This document shows positions 10,446 to 21,860 of a DNA stretch of 64,000 nt, piece after piece (the first letter of the stretch is position 1; every line of letters starts with the position of its first letter). The position numbers were made by a program, and so were the translations under genes. The stretch spans positions 354,508 through 418,507 of the forward strand of contig NW_003546284.1 in the NCBI RefSeq assembly GCF_000090795.2. The letters run 5' to 3'. The DNA comes from Amphimedon queenslandica. Taxonomy: Eukaryota > Porifera > Demospongiae > Haplosclerida > Niphatidae. The notes under the pieces are model-generated. The model searched no databases. It was not told where the DNA came from and was given only the letters and a program-made list of their open reading frames with translations.

Positions 10446-11150
10446 CCGTATGTCCTTGAAATCTTTTTGACCTCTAATTCTATCCGCCCTTGAATTATAT
10501 CCGCACCATTAAAAAGGCTGAATGGAATAATATTCACCCTTGAATTATTACCGCATGTTGCGCATGCGCAGTACAAATAATACACGTGTTGCCCATGTGT
10601 GTTTACATGAGCATTCTCTTATCATAACCTTTGCAATGGCTTCTAAAAAAAGAAGTTTAGATGTGGCTTTAAGCTAAATGTAGTTGAAGAGGCTAAGAAA
10701 ACAAGTAACAGAGCAGCTGCAAGAAAGTTTTCTATTGATGAAGCCAGTGTCCGTTACTGGAGAAAGCAGAAAGACAAGCTACAATCCACTCCTGGAAAAA
10801 AGGGACTTCCTGGTGCAGGTAGAAAAGCAAAACTCCCAGATATGGAAGAACGACTGGCCTCTTGGATTATTGAATTAAGGTCAAAAAACTGCCGTGTTAC
10901 AGGAGCTGCTATGCAAAGAAAAGCTCTTGATCTTCACAATGGGGCGGAAGATTTCACTGCTAGTAGAGGATTATTAAAAATTAATATAGTTAATAAAAAT
11001 TGGAGTAGGTGTGGTTACACTTAAAATGGAAACTGGAGCTGAACTTAATAGTGTTTGCCCTTCAATACTATTCTCCCCTGTATTGTACCCGCAGTGTTCT
11101 TGCTTCTGAAATTAATAGTACCCGCGGATAGAATTCAAGGAAATACGGTA
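10444..11150 (+). mobile_element. Internally deleted pogo-like (Tc1/mariner) transposon with TA duplication
   Basis: The element 10446-11148 (703 bp) is bounded by TA at 10444-10445 and 11149-11150. Terminal inverted repeats are CCGTATGTCCTTGAAATC on the left and, reversed, CCGTATTTCCTTGAATTC on the right (16 of 18 identical); a TCTATCCGC block follows inside both. TA target duplication with a CENP-B/pogo-type DNA-binding ORF is diagnostic of the pogo group. The catalytic DDE half is gone: after about 10980 the coding sequence stops and only about 150 bp remain before the right TIR. Confidence 0.9.
10636..10990 (+). pseudogene. pogo transposase N-terminal DNA-binding region (truncated)
   Basis: ATG at 10636 starts a basic segment (MASKKRSLD). 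A one-base frame lesion near 10662 follows, after which the frame reads GFKLNVVEEAKKTSNRAAAR and RYWRKQKDKL (first helix-turn-helix), GLPGAGRKAKLPDMEERL, WIIELRSKNCRVTG and FTASRGLL (the CENPB-type second HTH, ending at the usual F-x-A-S-x-G-W-L motif). The two DNA-binding domains are thus nearly complete and only one base from an open frame. Expected next is the DDE domain, which is absent; the reading frame ends in unrelated residues at 11024. A remnant such as this can bind TIRs without cutting, but that is inference. Confidence 0.85.
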
Positions 11151-11683
11151 AATCTTTTTTTCCTCAGATGTAATTTTCTTTTACTATAAGACATACAGAG
11201 TCATTTTTAATTAAATAAATGATGAGTAAAAAAATTTGCATTGTGAATTCGATATAATTTAAGTTCTGCAGTTATAAGCATAAATATCACTAAAGGTTCT
11301 GTGTGTTTATAAAGAATAACCATATTAAAAGAAAAATAATGACAGAGTTGCAAAGTCATTGCAAATTAAGGCATTTAAAAGTTAATGACATTTCACATTG
11401 ATATCCCAATGGAATGGCTAGAGTATAGTTAAAAGTAAAATTGATAACAAAAATTGAAACATTCGTTAAAGGTATATAAATTTGCAAAAGTTTTGAATTC
11501 AAAACTATAAATGTGGGACTGCACCCTTAAGGCTTAACTGGGCATAAGGTGTTGTTGAGTAAGGAGAAGGTAAGCTAGACGGTGTCCTTAATTCATGTGA
11601 ACGATAGTATGCCTTCTCTTTCGTCCATTTTTTCCTAGTTAATGAGGAGATGGAGAAGAAAAACACCTAGCTTGTCTATATCA
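11151..11683. other. Gene-poor stretch
   Basis: AT-rich, no coding frame or repeat recognised. Confidence 0.5.
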
Positions 11684-13400
11684 TTACAGTGTCTGAATTA
11701 GAGGTAACTCATCAATGTCTATATCTGCAATTGATGTACTTGTAGTCTGGCTGACATTAGCAGGAACAGAGTGTATGTTTGAATGGCATGACATCGTTCC
11801 CATAATTGGTTGTACTAACTGTATGGTAGTACCATGATAACTTCTACGTTGCTTTCCTTGGTACACTGCAGCATGGAATTGAAGCATATCGAAATTGCCT
11901 ACACATGTATTTGTTACAATATCTGGAGGTAAACTAGTCGACTGATTGTTGTTGTTCTTCAGCATGAAATGTGTCAAAAGGGTCATGACTGGTGGATGAC
12001 ACACATCCTAATCAGTTAAATACTTTCAAGAATTCTCATGAACCTCCACTAGTTTTAAGTATGTCAGCGAAAATGTAGTAAAGTGAGGTTAAGATTTTTG
12101 GATTTGTGCAATTAATCAATATAGAAATTAAGAATGTTCTTTTTGAAAGCTTAGAGCTGTCAGACTCACCTGTATTAGAGCACCTTTTATTACGAACTGA
12201 TTTAGTGGCTGTTTTGAAAAAAGTAACCAGCTTCTTATTAGTAAACTTTATTGTGTCCATAATAGTGGAAAAGTGATAATCTGGCATTTCGGTGATGCGG
12301 TTAATCTCTTTATGTAAGATATCATTTAGATAAAACACTTTGATGTAGCATTTCATCCTCATTATAAGACTCTACAGTCTAACTTTCTGAAGTAGTATTT
12401 TGTGTGCCAATGCCCATGTCAAACTAGTCATTTTGTCTTCTTCTCAGGGTAAAGGATTGTTCCAAATTTTTTATGTATGCATTTAAATTCGAAATAATTA
12501 TTGAGATAAATAATTAGGTTATTCAATAGCCACTTTGACGGGAACTTAATGGTGCTGTCCTGAGTTTCTAGTATGCGATCAACAGAAGAAGCATATGTAT
12601 ATCACATTTGTCATATTCTTTGCCAAAAAATTAGAAAAAGAGCTTTGTAACATTGCTTTGATCTGTAGTGTATGGTTCGCTACAAAAATACTGTCTATAA
12701 AATACATTTTGTTAACCTGTTGCCAGTAGTCCTTTCTAAGAATTGCCACCTTTCAATCTCACATTATAGGTCATTCTCAAAAGTGTCTGCATTACAGTCA
12801 ATTTGCTTTACTAATGCCAAGTGTGATTTGTAACACACTTAACATAAGGGATCATGTTTAGTGATGGTTACTCCATATATGTCACTAATTGTTTGACAGT
12901 CGGGACTATGTCCGGTAAAAGGTTGCATGGTTTTCACCTTGCTTGACAAAATGCACATTTTTCAGGATTGATGGTCTTATATATCTCACTTTAACGAACT
13001 TTGCAGAAAAGAACACTGCTTTCTGCATTGCCTGTGACTCTTTGCAGCTGCTCAATGGGTGCAAATGTTGCTGCACTAATTTTACTGGATTCTGATGTCA
13101 CCTGTTGTCATTATTTGTATCATTATTAATTATTGCTAACATTACCTGATGGGGGGATTACATACAACTTTTGACTTGACTTGTTTTTCCCTTTTCCATT
13201 TAGCAAGGTAGTCTTCATTATCATAGTGCCCACATGCTTCAATTTTATGCTTTTTACAAATACAAACTGTGTTTGGTAACTTTTGAATATGTTTTTTAAT
13301 TAAATGTTTTTGTTTTATTAAAGGAAGAGTAACAGGAGCTGTTGTGTTCAATTTTACCACACAAGCAACATTTCTCATGCAACTGTTTCATACCTATTGG
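11684..13400 (-). pseudogene. Transposon-like gene, N-terminal half, related to the DUF6589-type family
   Basis: Reading leftward on the minus strand: an exon-like block 13378-13142 with NTVCICKKHKIEACGHYD and KWKREKQ, ending at CATCAG/GTAATG, a plausible splice donor; a Cys/His-rich block near 12925-12790 (PFTGHSPDCQTISDIYG, ITKHDPLC..CYK), suggestive of zinc binding; a helical block 12362-12036 with LISILINCTNPKILTSLYYI; and 12004-11684 with DIVTNTCVGNFDM and YQGKQRRSYHGTTIQLVQP. The last two resemble the segment preceding the GDQLT region in sponge DUF6589-type genes. The C-terminal DUF6589 half is not present to the left. Stops and frameshifts break it. Function unknown; it is repeat-family DNA. 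Confidence 0.4.
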
Positions 13401-14079
13401 CATAAAAGGGATGATTTTTGTGCTTCTATATTAGTGTAATTATAAAGGAGACAGTTGTAACATAGTTGTAACATTTTTGTAATTTTGTAATATTAACTTT
13501 TTCTATGATACAAGTTTAAACGCAATTGGATTAAAGAGCCAGGTTTGTGTAATAACCAAAGTCAGACTATACCTTTTAGGACTTTGAGAATGATTGTAGT
13601 ACTGAAGTAGTTCTATAACAGCTGAATCAATGTGGTTAGCCTGGCCCCGGCTCTTCGTTGCACATGGGTGGCACAGAAGAAGAATCTGGTGACACTGCTA
13701 CAGAATTTGTTGCAGAGTAATTAGTAGGTATGAATTATAGTTTGCGCGACCATCACGGACAAGTAGTGAAACACATATATCCACGCTTTAACTTCCTGGC
13801 TGTTTAGAGCTGTGAAGCTGTCTCTTCTCCTGTTCGCTTACCTTTTTTTTGATACTTACAGTTACAGTCCTTTTCATTTGTACTCCACACCAATAACAGC
13901 CCATCAGAGTAGCTATACTCTTCAGCACACTCAATTTGGTGAGATTGCTCAAAGTCTGGTAGTCCCAGTGTGAATTTTGTGTCAAAAAGACACTGTTCCA
14001 GGGGATTGAGTACATATAAGGAGAGATAAGGAGTCAGTTATTGCTGTCCAAGCCGTTTTATTGAGTATTTTTAGTATAG
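13401..14079. other. Spacer between divergent transposon-like genes
   Basis: No motif recognised. The minus-strand frame 13788-14015 has a Cys pair but no family I can name. Parts of the plus strand could be 5' exons of the DUF6589-type gene. Confidence 0.35.
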
Positions 14080-17000
14080 CAATAAGAAACAATTAGATGA
14101 CTTTCTCACTACCAACACGTTGTGCTGTAAAACAGGTTGATATTCAACTCTTAAGAAACTAACAAGAATCCAGGAGACTAAATTGTTAATAGTAGACATT
14201 GAGAAAAGGATTGGATCATTCTTTGAAATTGAGCAGCACATTACTACCGATCCTGCACCATCACTTGAGCCACAGCAAACTTCAACTCCTTAACCAATAA
14301 GTACACCAAGATTTTCGAAGGCTCATAGTCAAAGAAGGCTAAATCTAGATGCTCCTACACAAATAGCCTGCTATTGCTAAATCATCAGAAAGTCCACAAC
14401 TTTGGTAAGAATATCACTGTACTATAATGCAGTTAACATAAATATTTATAACCATAATTTTCCTATTAGTCAAGCAAGGTCTCTATGAAGGCTAGGATGG
14501 TCTGTAGGAAGAGGCAGTAGGAAATCGATGTTGAACTTTGTAATGGGATAAAAGAATGGTTTAAAGGAGTAGCTGTTTCAATAGGTAAAGTAATCATGAA
14601 GCAATTATTGGTGACATGTTCAGACGAGAAGCATTCATTTTTAGGGGACAAGAGTCTTAACTCAATTTAAAATTTTAGTTGGTATGAAGCAGCTGCCGAT
14701 TTGGAATGAGCTGCTTCTATTTTGACTACAGTATTAGTTAATTGCATTGCATAGAAGGATAGCACTACTGACACATTAAAAACCAAAATGCAGATGACAG
14801 AAGTGGCTGGAGTTTTGAGTTATAGTGAACGAGCCAATCTTCTTCAGACTGCTTTTTTTGTAGCAGTCATTCAGCAAAACAGGTTTCTTGCTTAATGAAA
14901 TAATGTTTTATGTATCATTTCTATAATATTATTCATCATAGTTGTATGCAAGACTACACAAAGTTGGTATTTGCATGTCACACAGAAGCACAATCAGATC
15001 AGTTGACAGAATGGCAGAAGATTTTGATTTTGATGTAAAGCAGTAGCGCCAATTGCTCAAGAATCATCTAAAGAAGGTTGCTGTTTTTGTTATTGTAAGA
15101 ATTTTTGGTAACAACTATTTAGGATGACATAAGAATTAGAGACTGGTTCTTTGGAATATCGGTCACCATATGTCAATGACATCAATGAGGAACAGTTAAT
15201 GCAAGCAACTAATGCTGTATCACTAAGCCCAATGTCCACACAAAGTAAAGGCTTTGACTCTTGTGATAGCAATGACGTTTGCCATACATTTCCACCTGTG
15301 CTTTCTCCATTTGCAAGCTCTGAGTCCTCTAAGTGAGCCACAAGTACAGATTTGAATCTAGATGAGACAGTAAACACATTTATTTCGTCTAAACTACCTA
15401 CGTATCAGTTAGTTGGAGATAACATCGATATGACTGTGAGGCCACGACAAGAAACATTTGATGATCATACTAAGTCTCTCCATTTTTTCCACAGCTACGC
15501 TGTTAAGGATAGATGTGACATGTCTCTTTTCGAAGATGATCCTTCTTTGTTTGATGTTCATGTTTCTGTTATATTGCCCAGTGAAGAAGATAATGGTATG
15601 ATAAGGTTGAATGTCACTGTCATTGTGTCCAGGATATTGAGGAAGCATTTCACCTTCTTTCAGAATAATGTTGGACCTATATGGTGCAACATCCCACAAA
15701 TTCTCAAAAGCAAATGTCACAATAGTCAACAACGGTAGGTATAATTTTTGACATTCCTCATTATTTTGGTATGGGTAGGTGCCTTTGGGAGTCCTAACAA
15801 ACAATTAAAATAAAAACGAAGACATGAAATACATCATGTCTCATCTTCAGCAGTATGTACCAGTCCAGTCTGAATGTGATAATGTGACTGACCCTGCAAA
15901 CAGTGAGAATGTTGAAGTGTACCTTGACTGTTTTCACTGTTTTATATGGAGGAAATCAACTAACTGTGGAAAGGGCTACTGGTTGTAAAGTGCATTACAA
16001 TAATGAATGGAGAGGTTTAGATCAATTGGAGGGACTTACACCTGTCATAGAAGAATGGCACGCGAAGTCTGCTTGCTGAGGCTAAAAATTATACAAAACT
16101 TTCATAAGTAATTACTGAAATTTGTTTAGGCAATTTGGAGATTACTTTTCAAAACTTCATCTCAGTCAAATAGCTCTACACTTTACCAGCTTAGAAATGT
16201 CACAGAGGAGGTCGGTGACTGCAGAAATTAATTCTGACCCAACAGCATGTTAATCTTTTCTTGACTGTTGTTGAGGCACATATCATCAGCCTAGCAATAG
16301 CTGAGTTTGGTATAGTGTCTTAAGATGACACTACCACCAATAATACTTGTAGCAGCTAAAATTTTTATGAGCAAACGACAATGAAACAGAGATATTTTTC
16401 TGTAGACGAATGGTTCAGAAATACATGTTTTTATTTGATTTGGAAAGTGCTACACAGAGGATTGAATCACAAGGAAATGCAAGACAAGGAAAAAATTTTA
16501 AACAAAAGGTAGATGATGTGGACCAGGTTATTGAAACTGTTAGAGAATTACTATCTATGGGCTTGTTATACACGAAATATTGCGATGCTAGTAAGGAGGG
16601 GGATGGTCTCAGAATTTTGCGGTGTCGGAAGTATATGTTGTTGATATTTCAAGTGATTAATAAAAGGAAATATGGTATTCAAGCATTGACTTTACTTCAT
16701 CAGTATCATTTCATTTTTACTGAAAGGATGAAGAACTAATTACTATGGAGTAGAACAATTAATGTTCATGGCCCACCTGGAAGGAACCTTTCTATAAACC
16801 TTTACATCAACATCTCAAAAGGGAGCTAAAAGATGGACTGCATAACCTATCTTCCAATGTAAATGACATAGCTTCAGTGATACGTATTGGTAAGAGTCTA
16901 CGTAAACTCACGGACTTTAAAGATAACTATGATAAACAAAGTGATGTTTCACCAACAACAGGCCATCACACGTTACGGTCATAGGCGGCTACAGAATCTT

Positions 17001-17455
17001 GAATTAACCAGGGCTCATTAATTATTCATAAGAATTAGGGGTGTAATCAATTAATAAAATGACTGAAAGTCATTATGATAGCTCACAAAAGCCAGTTACC
17101 ACACTAAAATAACTGTAAAGTGGAGCTGATAGCAAGTATAAACAGTTGTGGCTATGAAAAATAAATTCTAGTGATGATATCACTCCTAATGATAACAAGA
17201 CACACCTTTTGGGTGTGGTTTTGGTTGAAAACTACCATGGCAAAGCCGTGGCTTGCCCGGGCCTATAGCCACCTATGGTTACGGTCCCTAAAGACTTGCA
17301 ATTAATGATACAGGAGCTATACACAACTCAAATACTTTTAAAAACAGAAGAAAGGAGGCACACACAATTTCGTAAGTTTGAAGAAAACTCTTTCCAATGT
17401 AAATATGGAAGAACTGATACCTTGGTTACAGTAGCAGCTGGTGAAGTTAATTAAT
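14080..17455 (+). pseudogene. DUF6589-family transposon-like gene, decayed
   Basis: Plus-strand blocks in order: 14250-14350 proline/serine-rich segment; 14745-14890 with TDTLKTKMQMTEVAG; 14944-15075 with LYARLHKVGICMSHRSTIRS; 15352-15738 with YQLVGDNIDMTVRPR, KSLHFFHSYAVKDR; 15946-16070 with GGNQLTVERATG and LDQLEGLTPVIEEWHAK, the GDQLTVERA signature of DUF6589; 16260-16310 VVEAHIISLAIAEFG; 16410-16739 with EGDGLRILRCRKYMLLIFQ and YGIQALTLLHQY; then HGPPGRNLSINL and a final 17290-17455 block after an inserted MITE. Order and motifs match the family I recall. Function is unknown; copies are abundant and transposon-like. Many stops, frameshifts and probable introns. The ORF 15409-15804 on the other strand is a shadow. 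Confidence 0.7.
16972..17285. mobile_element. 298-bp hAT MITE with perfect 8-bp target duplication
   Basis: The element 16980-17277 begins CATAGGCGGCTACAG and ends CTATAGCCACCTATG, 13 of 15 bases inverted-complementary. It is flanked on both sides by GTTACGGT (16972-16979 and 17278-17285). An 8-bp duplication with a short TIR beginning C-A identifies the hAT superfamily. It lies inside the last coding block of the DUF6589-type gene. No coding capacity. The undamaged duplication indicates an insertion much younger than the host gene. Confidence 0.92.
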
Positions 17456-17639
17456 GACGAATAATACTTATTTTAAAAGTTAACATTAAAATTAAACACA
17501 GTATTTACAATTTTACATGTTTAACTATCAGAGAGAGGTGGGAGAGAAAGAAATAGAGAGAGGAAAGTTATAAAAATTAACAGAAAACAAATTAACTAAA
17601 GTGAATAGATTGACATACCAAGGAACACAGAGTACAGCA

Positions 17640-19110
17640 ATTGCAGTCAACTGGTTTCTCCTATACGTCATAGCTAAAATCTTGTTCTCCTTCAACATGT
17701 TGATGTGTTCTAACAGTCATTAGTGATATTACTGTCTATGAAAGTAGTGCCAAAATCTCACCATGAATAACATAGTGTGACGTATACCAAACAACCATCA
17801 AAACCTGCTCTTTCTGTTTCCTGAATGTAGGACTCTATGTCAGAAGGGGGCCCCAATGTAATTCATGATATATGTTAGGGCAATCAATGCCCATACCAAA
17901 AGCCACTGTTGTTATTAGTACTCATAATCTTCCACTTGATTACGAAAACGATTTCAAAGTGGAACTTTTTACTTTAGCTGTATTAATAGCCATAAACCTA
18001 TCCACAAGTCGAAACTCTGACACATCTGCATGGCCAGTTGGGTCCGTAATCTTTTCTTTCAAATTTTATTTAAAATAGCGATGAATTTGAGTACAGTCAT
18101 TGAATGTATGACAGAAAATGATGGTTTTTGTAGCTTCGGTCCAGTACTATTCTAAGTCAGTGACAAGATACTGCAGCTTATCATCAATTTCTTCTGATTT
18201 CTCTTCAACACAGTAGTAAAAATTAGGCTTTTCTGGCGACTTCAAAATTAACATTGGCTTTATTCATGCCCCGTACTTTTATCACGTCTTTCCTCATTAA
18301 TGCTGACGCTGTGGCTGTATGTGCCATATAATTCACATTAGAAGAAAAAAACCCACGTAAGTCATTAAGCTTGCGGCATGATTTTCGGAAATCTGTGCCC
18401 CTACACTAAAAATACTTAAATGGAAATAGTAATAAACAAAAATTAAAATGAATAACATTTTTAATACTGTGTGCATCATTAATAACAACTGCAACAAGCC
18501 TTTCGTGAAGTAAACGGCTTTGGAAGGCATCGACCAAGTTTTTGTCCAACAGCAGAATTTCTGGTGTAGTGAATACAATTTCGTATACCCCTGACACTAT
18601 TCACTATGGTGTCCTAGTCTTCATGGCCCTTCACACTAACAGCTTTAACTTCTTTTTTACATAAAAACAGCATTTGGTCATTTATTATGACTTGTAAAAG
18701 ACTAATGACAATTGCAATAGACCATTTCGTCTTTAAAACTAGATGTTTATACAAATATTTTGAAGGAAAAAGGTACCCTTTAGTTACATGAAATTGTTTA
18801 TCATCTTTAACAGAATTGTAGACTTTTTTCACAGCAGCCTACAAAAAAACATAGTATAGAAGCTGCACAACTGCAGGTGTTATTAACACAAATTTTAGTG
18901 CATTGGCATTGTTCTGATTTTATTTAATGCAGAGAATTTTAAGCAAAAAGGGCGCTTCTACCTTATTATAAAGGATGCCATGCCATACTAATTTCTCACT
19001 GACATTTTCCTGGGATATTTTTTCCATTTCTGCTAAACTCTTTGCTTTAAAGTCGTCAAAACAGGTTTCATGTGATTTTTTTAAGTCAGCTACATGCTTA
19101 TAATAGATAT
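17640..19110 (-). pseudogene. RecQ-like DNA helicase, decayed
   Basis: Blocks on the minus strand from right to left: SIAIVISLLQVIINDQM (18735-18685, the S-P-L-x-x-L-M-x-D-Q region); EIVFTTPEILL (18580); VAVVINDAHSIKN (18490-18455, DEAH box changed to NDAH); after a 51-nt intron, RGTDFRKSCRKLNDLRGFF and MAHTATASALMRKDV (motif III T-A-T-A); IIFCHTFNDC (motif IV); VAFGMGIDCPNIYHELHWG, then PPSDIES and QETERAGFDG (17910-17800, motifs V and VI with TGR changed to TER). RecQ helicases unwind DNA 3' to 5'. The Walker A block is not recognisable. Frameshifts and stops make it nonfunctional. Such copies are repeated in sponge and cnidarian genomes; captured host gene versus repeat family is undecided. 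The plus frame at 17872-18078 is a shadow. Confidence 0.75.
18406..18456 (-). other. 51-nt intron in the RecQ-like pseudogene
   Basis: On the minus strand, GTTATTC at 18456 follows the HSIKN codons and TTTTTAG ends at 18406, just before the codons for C-RGTDF. Removing it joins helicase motif II to the next conserved W/C-GTDFR block. Such short introns are typical of compact invertebrate gene models and show that this copy was not a processed retrocopy. Confidence 0.75.
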
Positions 19111-20390
19111 ATTAACAAAATTTAAATAATTATTTCAGTTGAAACAGCTGTGATTCTGCCCATTGATAAAATATATGTATGTTAATGAATGTATTTGCAT
19201 ACCTTGCTGTTGTAACACAAATAGCTACAATCTGATCAATTGGTCTTGAAGATAATTGATAGAACGACGCTGATTACGAAGTTCTTGAACTACTATTATT
19301 AGTTTCAATACTGCCGGAAGTCAGCCCACTTCCAATAACAGGAGAATGACCACTACCACAAGGCAACCTGCCGTAAAATCTTTGTTGGCTACGATCCAGA
19401 GGTTCAGTTCAGTATGATATACCTGCTTAGTCTTAATCTTACCCATGGAATCAGCGGCTGTCGACATGTGCGCATGAGTACTGGTCATTGTGGGCGGTCT
19501 CTTAAACTAATGGCAGCCAGAAATTTAGAAATGAAAGGCTTACATCAGAAAGGGGATACACATAAAAGGAGGCACAAGAAGAAGAGGAATTTGAAGCACA
19601 CCTCTGACTTAAAGGAACATCTGAAGCTTCAATTAGAAACCGTGAAGAAAAAGAGGATGCTGATCAGCAATTAGTGATACTATAAATAAGCAAAATGTGA
19701 CACTTAAAAGGTAGGTAGGGCTTAGGGCAAAGACCTATAATTTAGCTAAGTGAAATCAGGAAAAAAGAACTGGGAGGGGCATGAGACTGGTACTGTAAAA
19801 CTTACTTTACAATTAATAGAGGATATGTATGCTAAGCATATTTATATATTCATTGCATACCATAATAAATTTTAAGAAAACAAAAAAATTCATTCGACAT
19901 CAGTTTTCCAATGGCAGCAATGGAGAAACAATAAAAAAGGCCTTGATTGCCTGAAACTGCTGTGTATTTCTTGATACCAATCTTTCAGGTGACGACTAGT
20001 CTCCATTGAATCCTGAAAATGCTTTCTAGGCTTTCGAAAAATACCTCACAAAGGCAAAAAAACGTTTTCCCCATTGAACTCTTGGTGAACTTGATGTCAG
20101 ACATGGCGGCCAATTTACTGTGTGGGTAGGATATACAGTGCAAAAAGTTATGAATACACTTAGCATGCATATCCTCTATTACTGTACTAATATATAGCTA
20201 GAAAATTTCAGTGGATTTTAGTGGCAAATTGACTAAAGGATTTTAAAATTTTGGCAAAACTTTAACCATGTACATGCTGGTATAGATCTCTATCTATCAA
20301 ATTGGAGACTAAAATTTTAACGAATGAACATTAAATTTGCCAAATTCACCAAAATTTTACTCAAATCTTTAATAAGAGTAATAAAGTTTC
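19111..20390. other. No gene recognised
   Basis: The plus frame 19414-19674 is Lys/Arg-rich in its second half (KRRHKKKRNLK) but has no domain or splice context that I can support. A weak inverted similarity around AAATTTTAGTGGCAAATT (20200-20370), with the pattern of AAAATTTTGGC blocks facing each other, could be an old foldback repeat. Confidence 0.35.
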
Positions 20391-21650
20391 TCTTGTAGCT
20401 CCATGCTGAAGTCAGTTGTGAAAAAGCCAAGAATTAAAACCTCATTGATGAATAGTGTTGGAAATTCTGCAGTAAAACAAACTTGATCAACTATTATGAG
20501 GGCATCAGTTGCTATAGATGAACAATTAAATAAGAATATACGTTTATTTTCGAAAGCAAAAGTAAGTATTCGCAAGGATAATGTCCTAGGTTTAGGAGTT
20601 TTCAGAAAATGCTTTTCTCAATCTGTTCGTCCAATGTAGGCATGTGTTAAAGTTTTAAGAGCAAAAAATGTCCATAGAAGCTTGATAAGAGAGGTAAATA
20701 TAGTCTTCCTGTTGCCATCCTAATGTATGCCTTTTATTGAGTGTTTGCCTTGATGCAAGGTACATGATATAGTGCTGGGCGATATTGAAAATTTTGAAAC
20801 GATACGATATGATACGATATTACCTAAGAATGAAGATATCGATATTTTTTATCAATGAGTTATTAAGCCGCACCCGTTAACGTTAATATTACTAAAACAG
20901 CTAAATAAAGCTATTTCTGAGAACAATTATTATTGAAAAGCATTCTAAAAACCTTCTTTGGCTTCATATACTTCAGCTACTTCATCTACTTTCCAAGAGA
21001 ATACATTTTAGTAATCTTTGAGATGTTACTCCGATAGTTAATTAACTATTTATCAAGTTTATGTAACCATTTTGTTGGTGTGGTCTTGTTATCGATATTT
21101 CCTTCAAATTTTTTCGATATTGATAAGTATCAATGCCACATTATATCGATTAAATATTGAGTTTTTGATACATCGCCCATTACAAACAAAATGCTCATTG
21201 TCACTTTTCATGGCATAAGTTGTGCTTGCATTCAGTGCTTGTATTTAGTAATAGATTAGAAATTCCATCTATAAAGTGGGATTGGAAATGGAAATCAATT
21301 TTATTAGGTGTAATTAATGGGCTCCAATATATCCATGATAGAAACATTTTGCATAACAATATTAAAGAAGACAATGTGGTTCTTGAAGAAACGAAAGGTA
21401 TCATTATAGATTTTGGGAAAGCGTGTCATAAAAGAGATGGTAAAAAATATTTTCTTTGACAAATTGAAAAGAATACATAGTATGACATTAACATATTTTG
21501 CCAGACCTAGGAGATGTTTTGTCACCAAAGTAATTTGACGTATATATTCATTTCAAAGCTTACTTGGAGTATAGCTCTTTCAAAGGGCCAACAACTGATG
21601 TTTTCACTTTCCTTTCAACTCTTCTGAATTAGGAAAATCTAAGAATATCA
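20391..21650 (+). pseudogene. Protein kinase domain, split by a MITE
   Basis: Left part (20570-20765): VLGLGVFRKCF (Gly-rich loop), ACVKVLRAK (subdomain II lysine), then REVNIVFL. Right part (21186-21640): GLQYIHDRNILHNNIKEDNVVL at 21310-21380 (catalytic loop, HxD position is Asn instead of Asp), GIIIDFGKAC (DFG motif intact) and KGPTTDVFTF further on (subdomain IX). The subdomains are in the right order. The 416-bp insert sits between subdomains IV and V. Stops occur in both parts. Loss of the catalytic Asp plus stops mean no kinase activity. Substrate and subfamily unknown. Confidence 0.65.
20770..21185. mobile_element. hAT-like MITE (GGGCGAT termini)
   Basis: The left end TAGTGCTGGGCGATATTG faces the right end, which reversed reads TTGTAATGGGCGATGTATC. 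The GGGCGAT core is identical. Interior arms are rich in TATCGATA-type steps (ATACGATATGATACGATATT left; ATCGATTAAATATT right), giving a large potential hairpin. Flanks ACATGATA and ACAAAATG agree at 5 of 8 positions, compatible with an eroded 8-bp duplication. It interrupts the kinase pseudogene. Confidence 0.65.
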
Positions 21651-21860
21651 CATTTACTTTATTTCATGCATTTTTCAGAATCAATAGCCACTTTGATGAT
21701 ATACTATTGCATGAAAAATTTGATTTATTAAATCATAATTTATTGGTGAATGAAAGTGTGTAGTTATTGCGGATTGAAAATTATTCCAGTACGTTTGAAG
21801 ATACCTTTATTATGCAAAATGTTAACACAGTACTTGCAGTGCCTTTAATACACACATGCA

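Noticed and set aside
15409-15804. 131-codon minus-strand open frame
   Set aside because: Antisense of the DUF6589-type gene block at 15352-15738.
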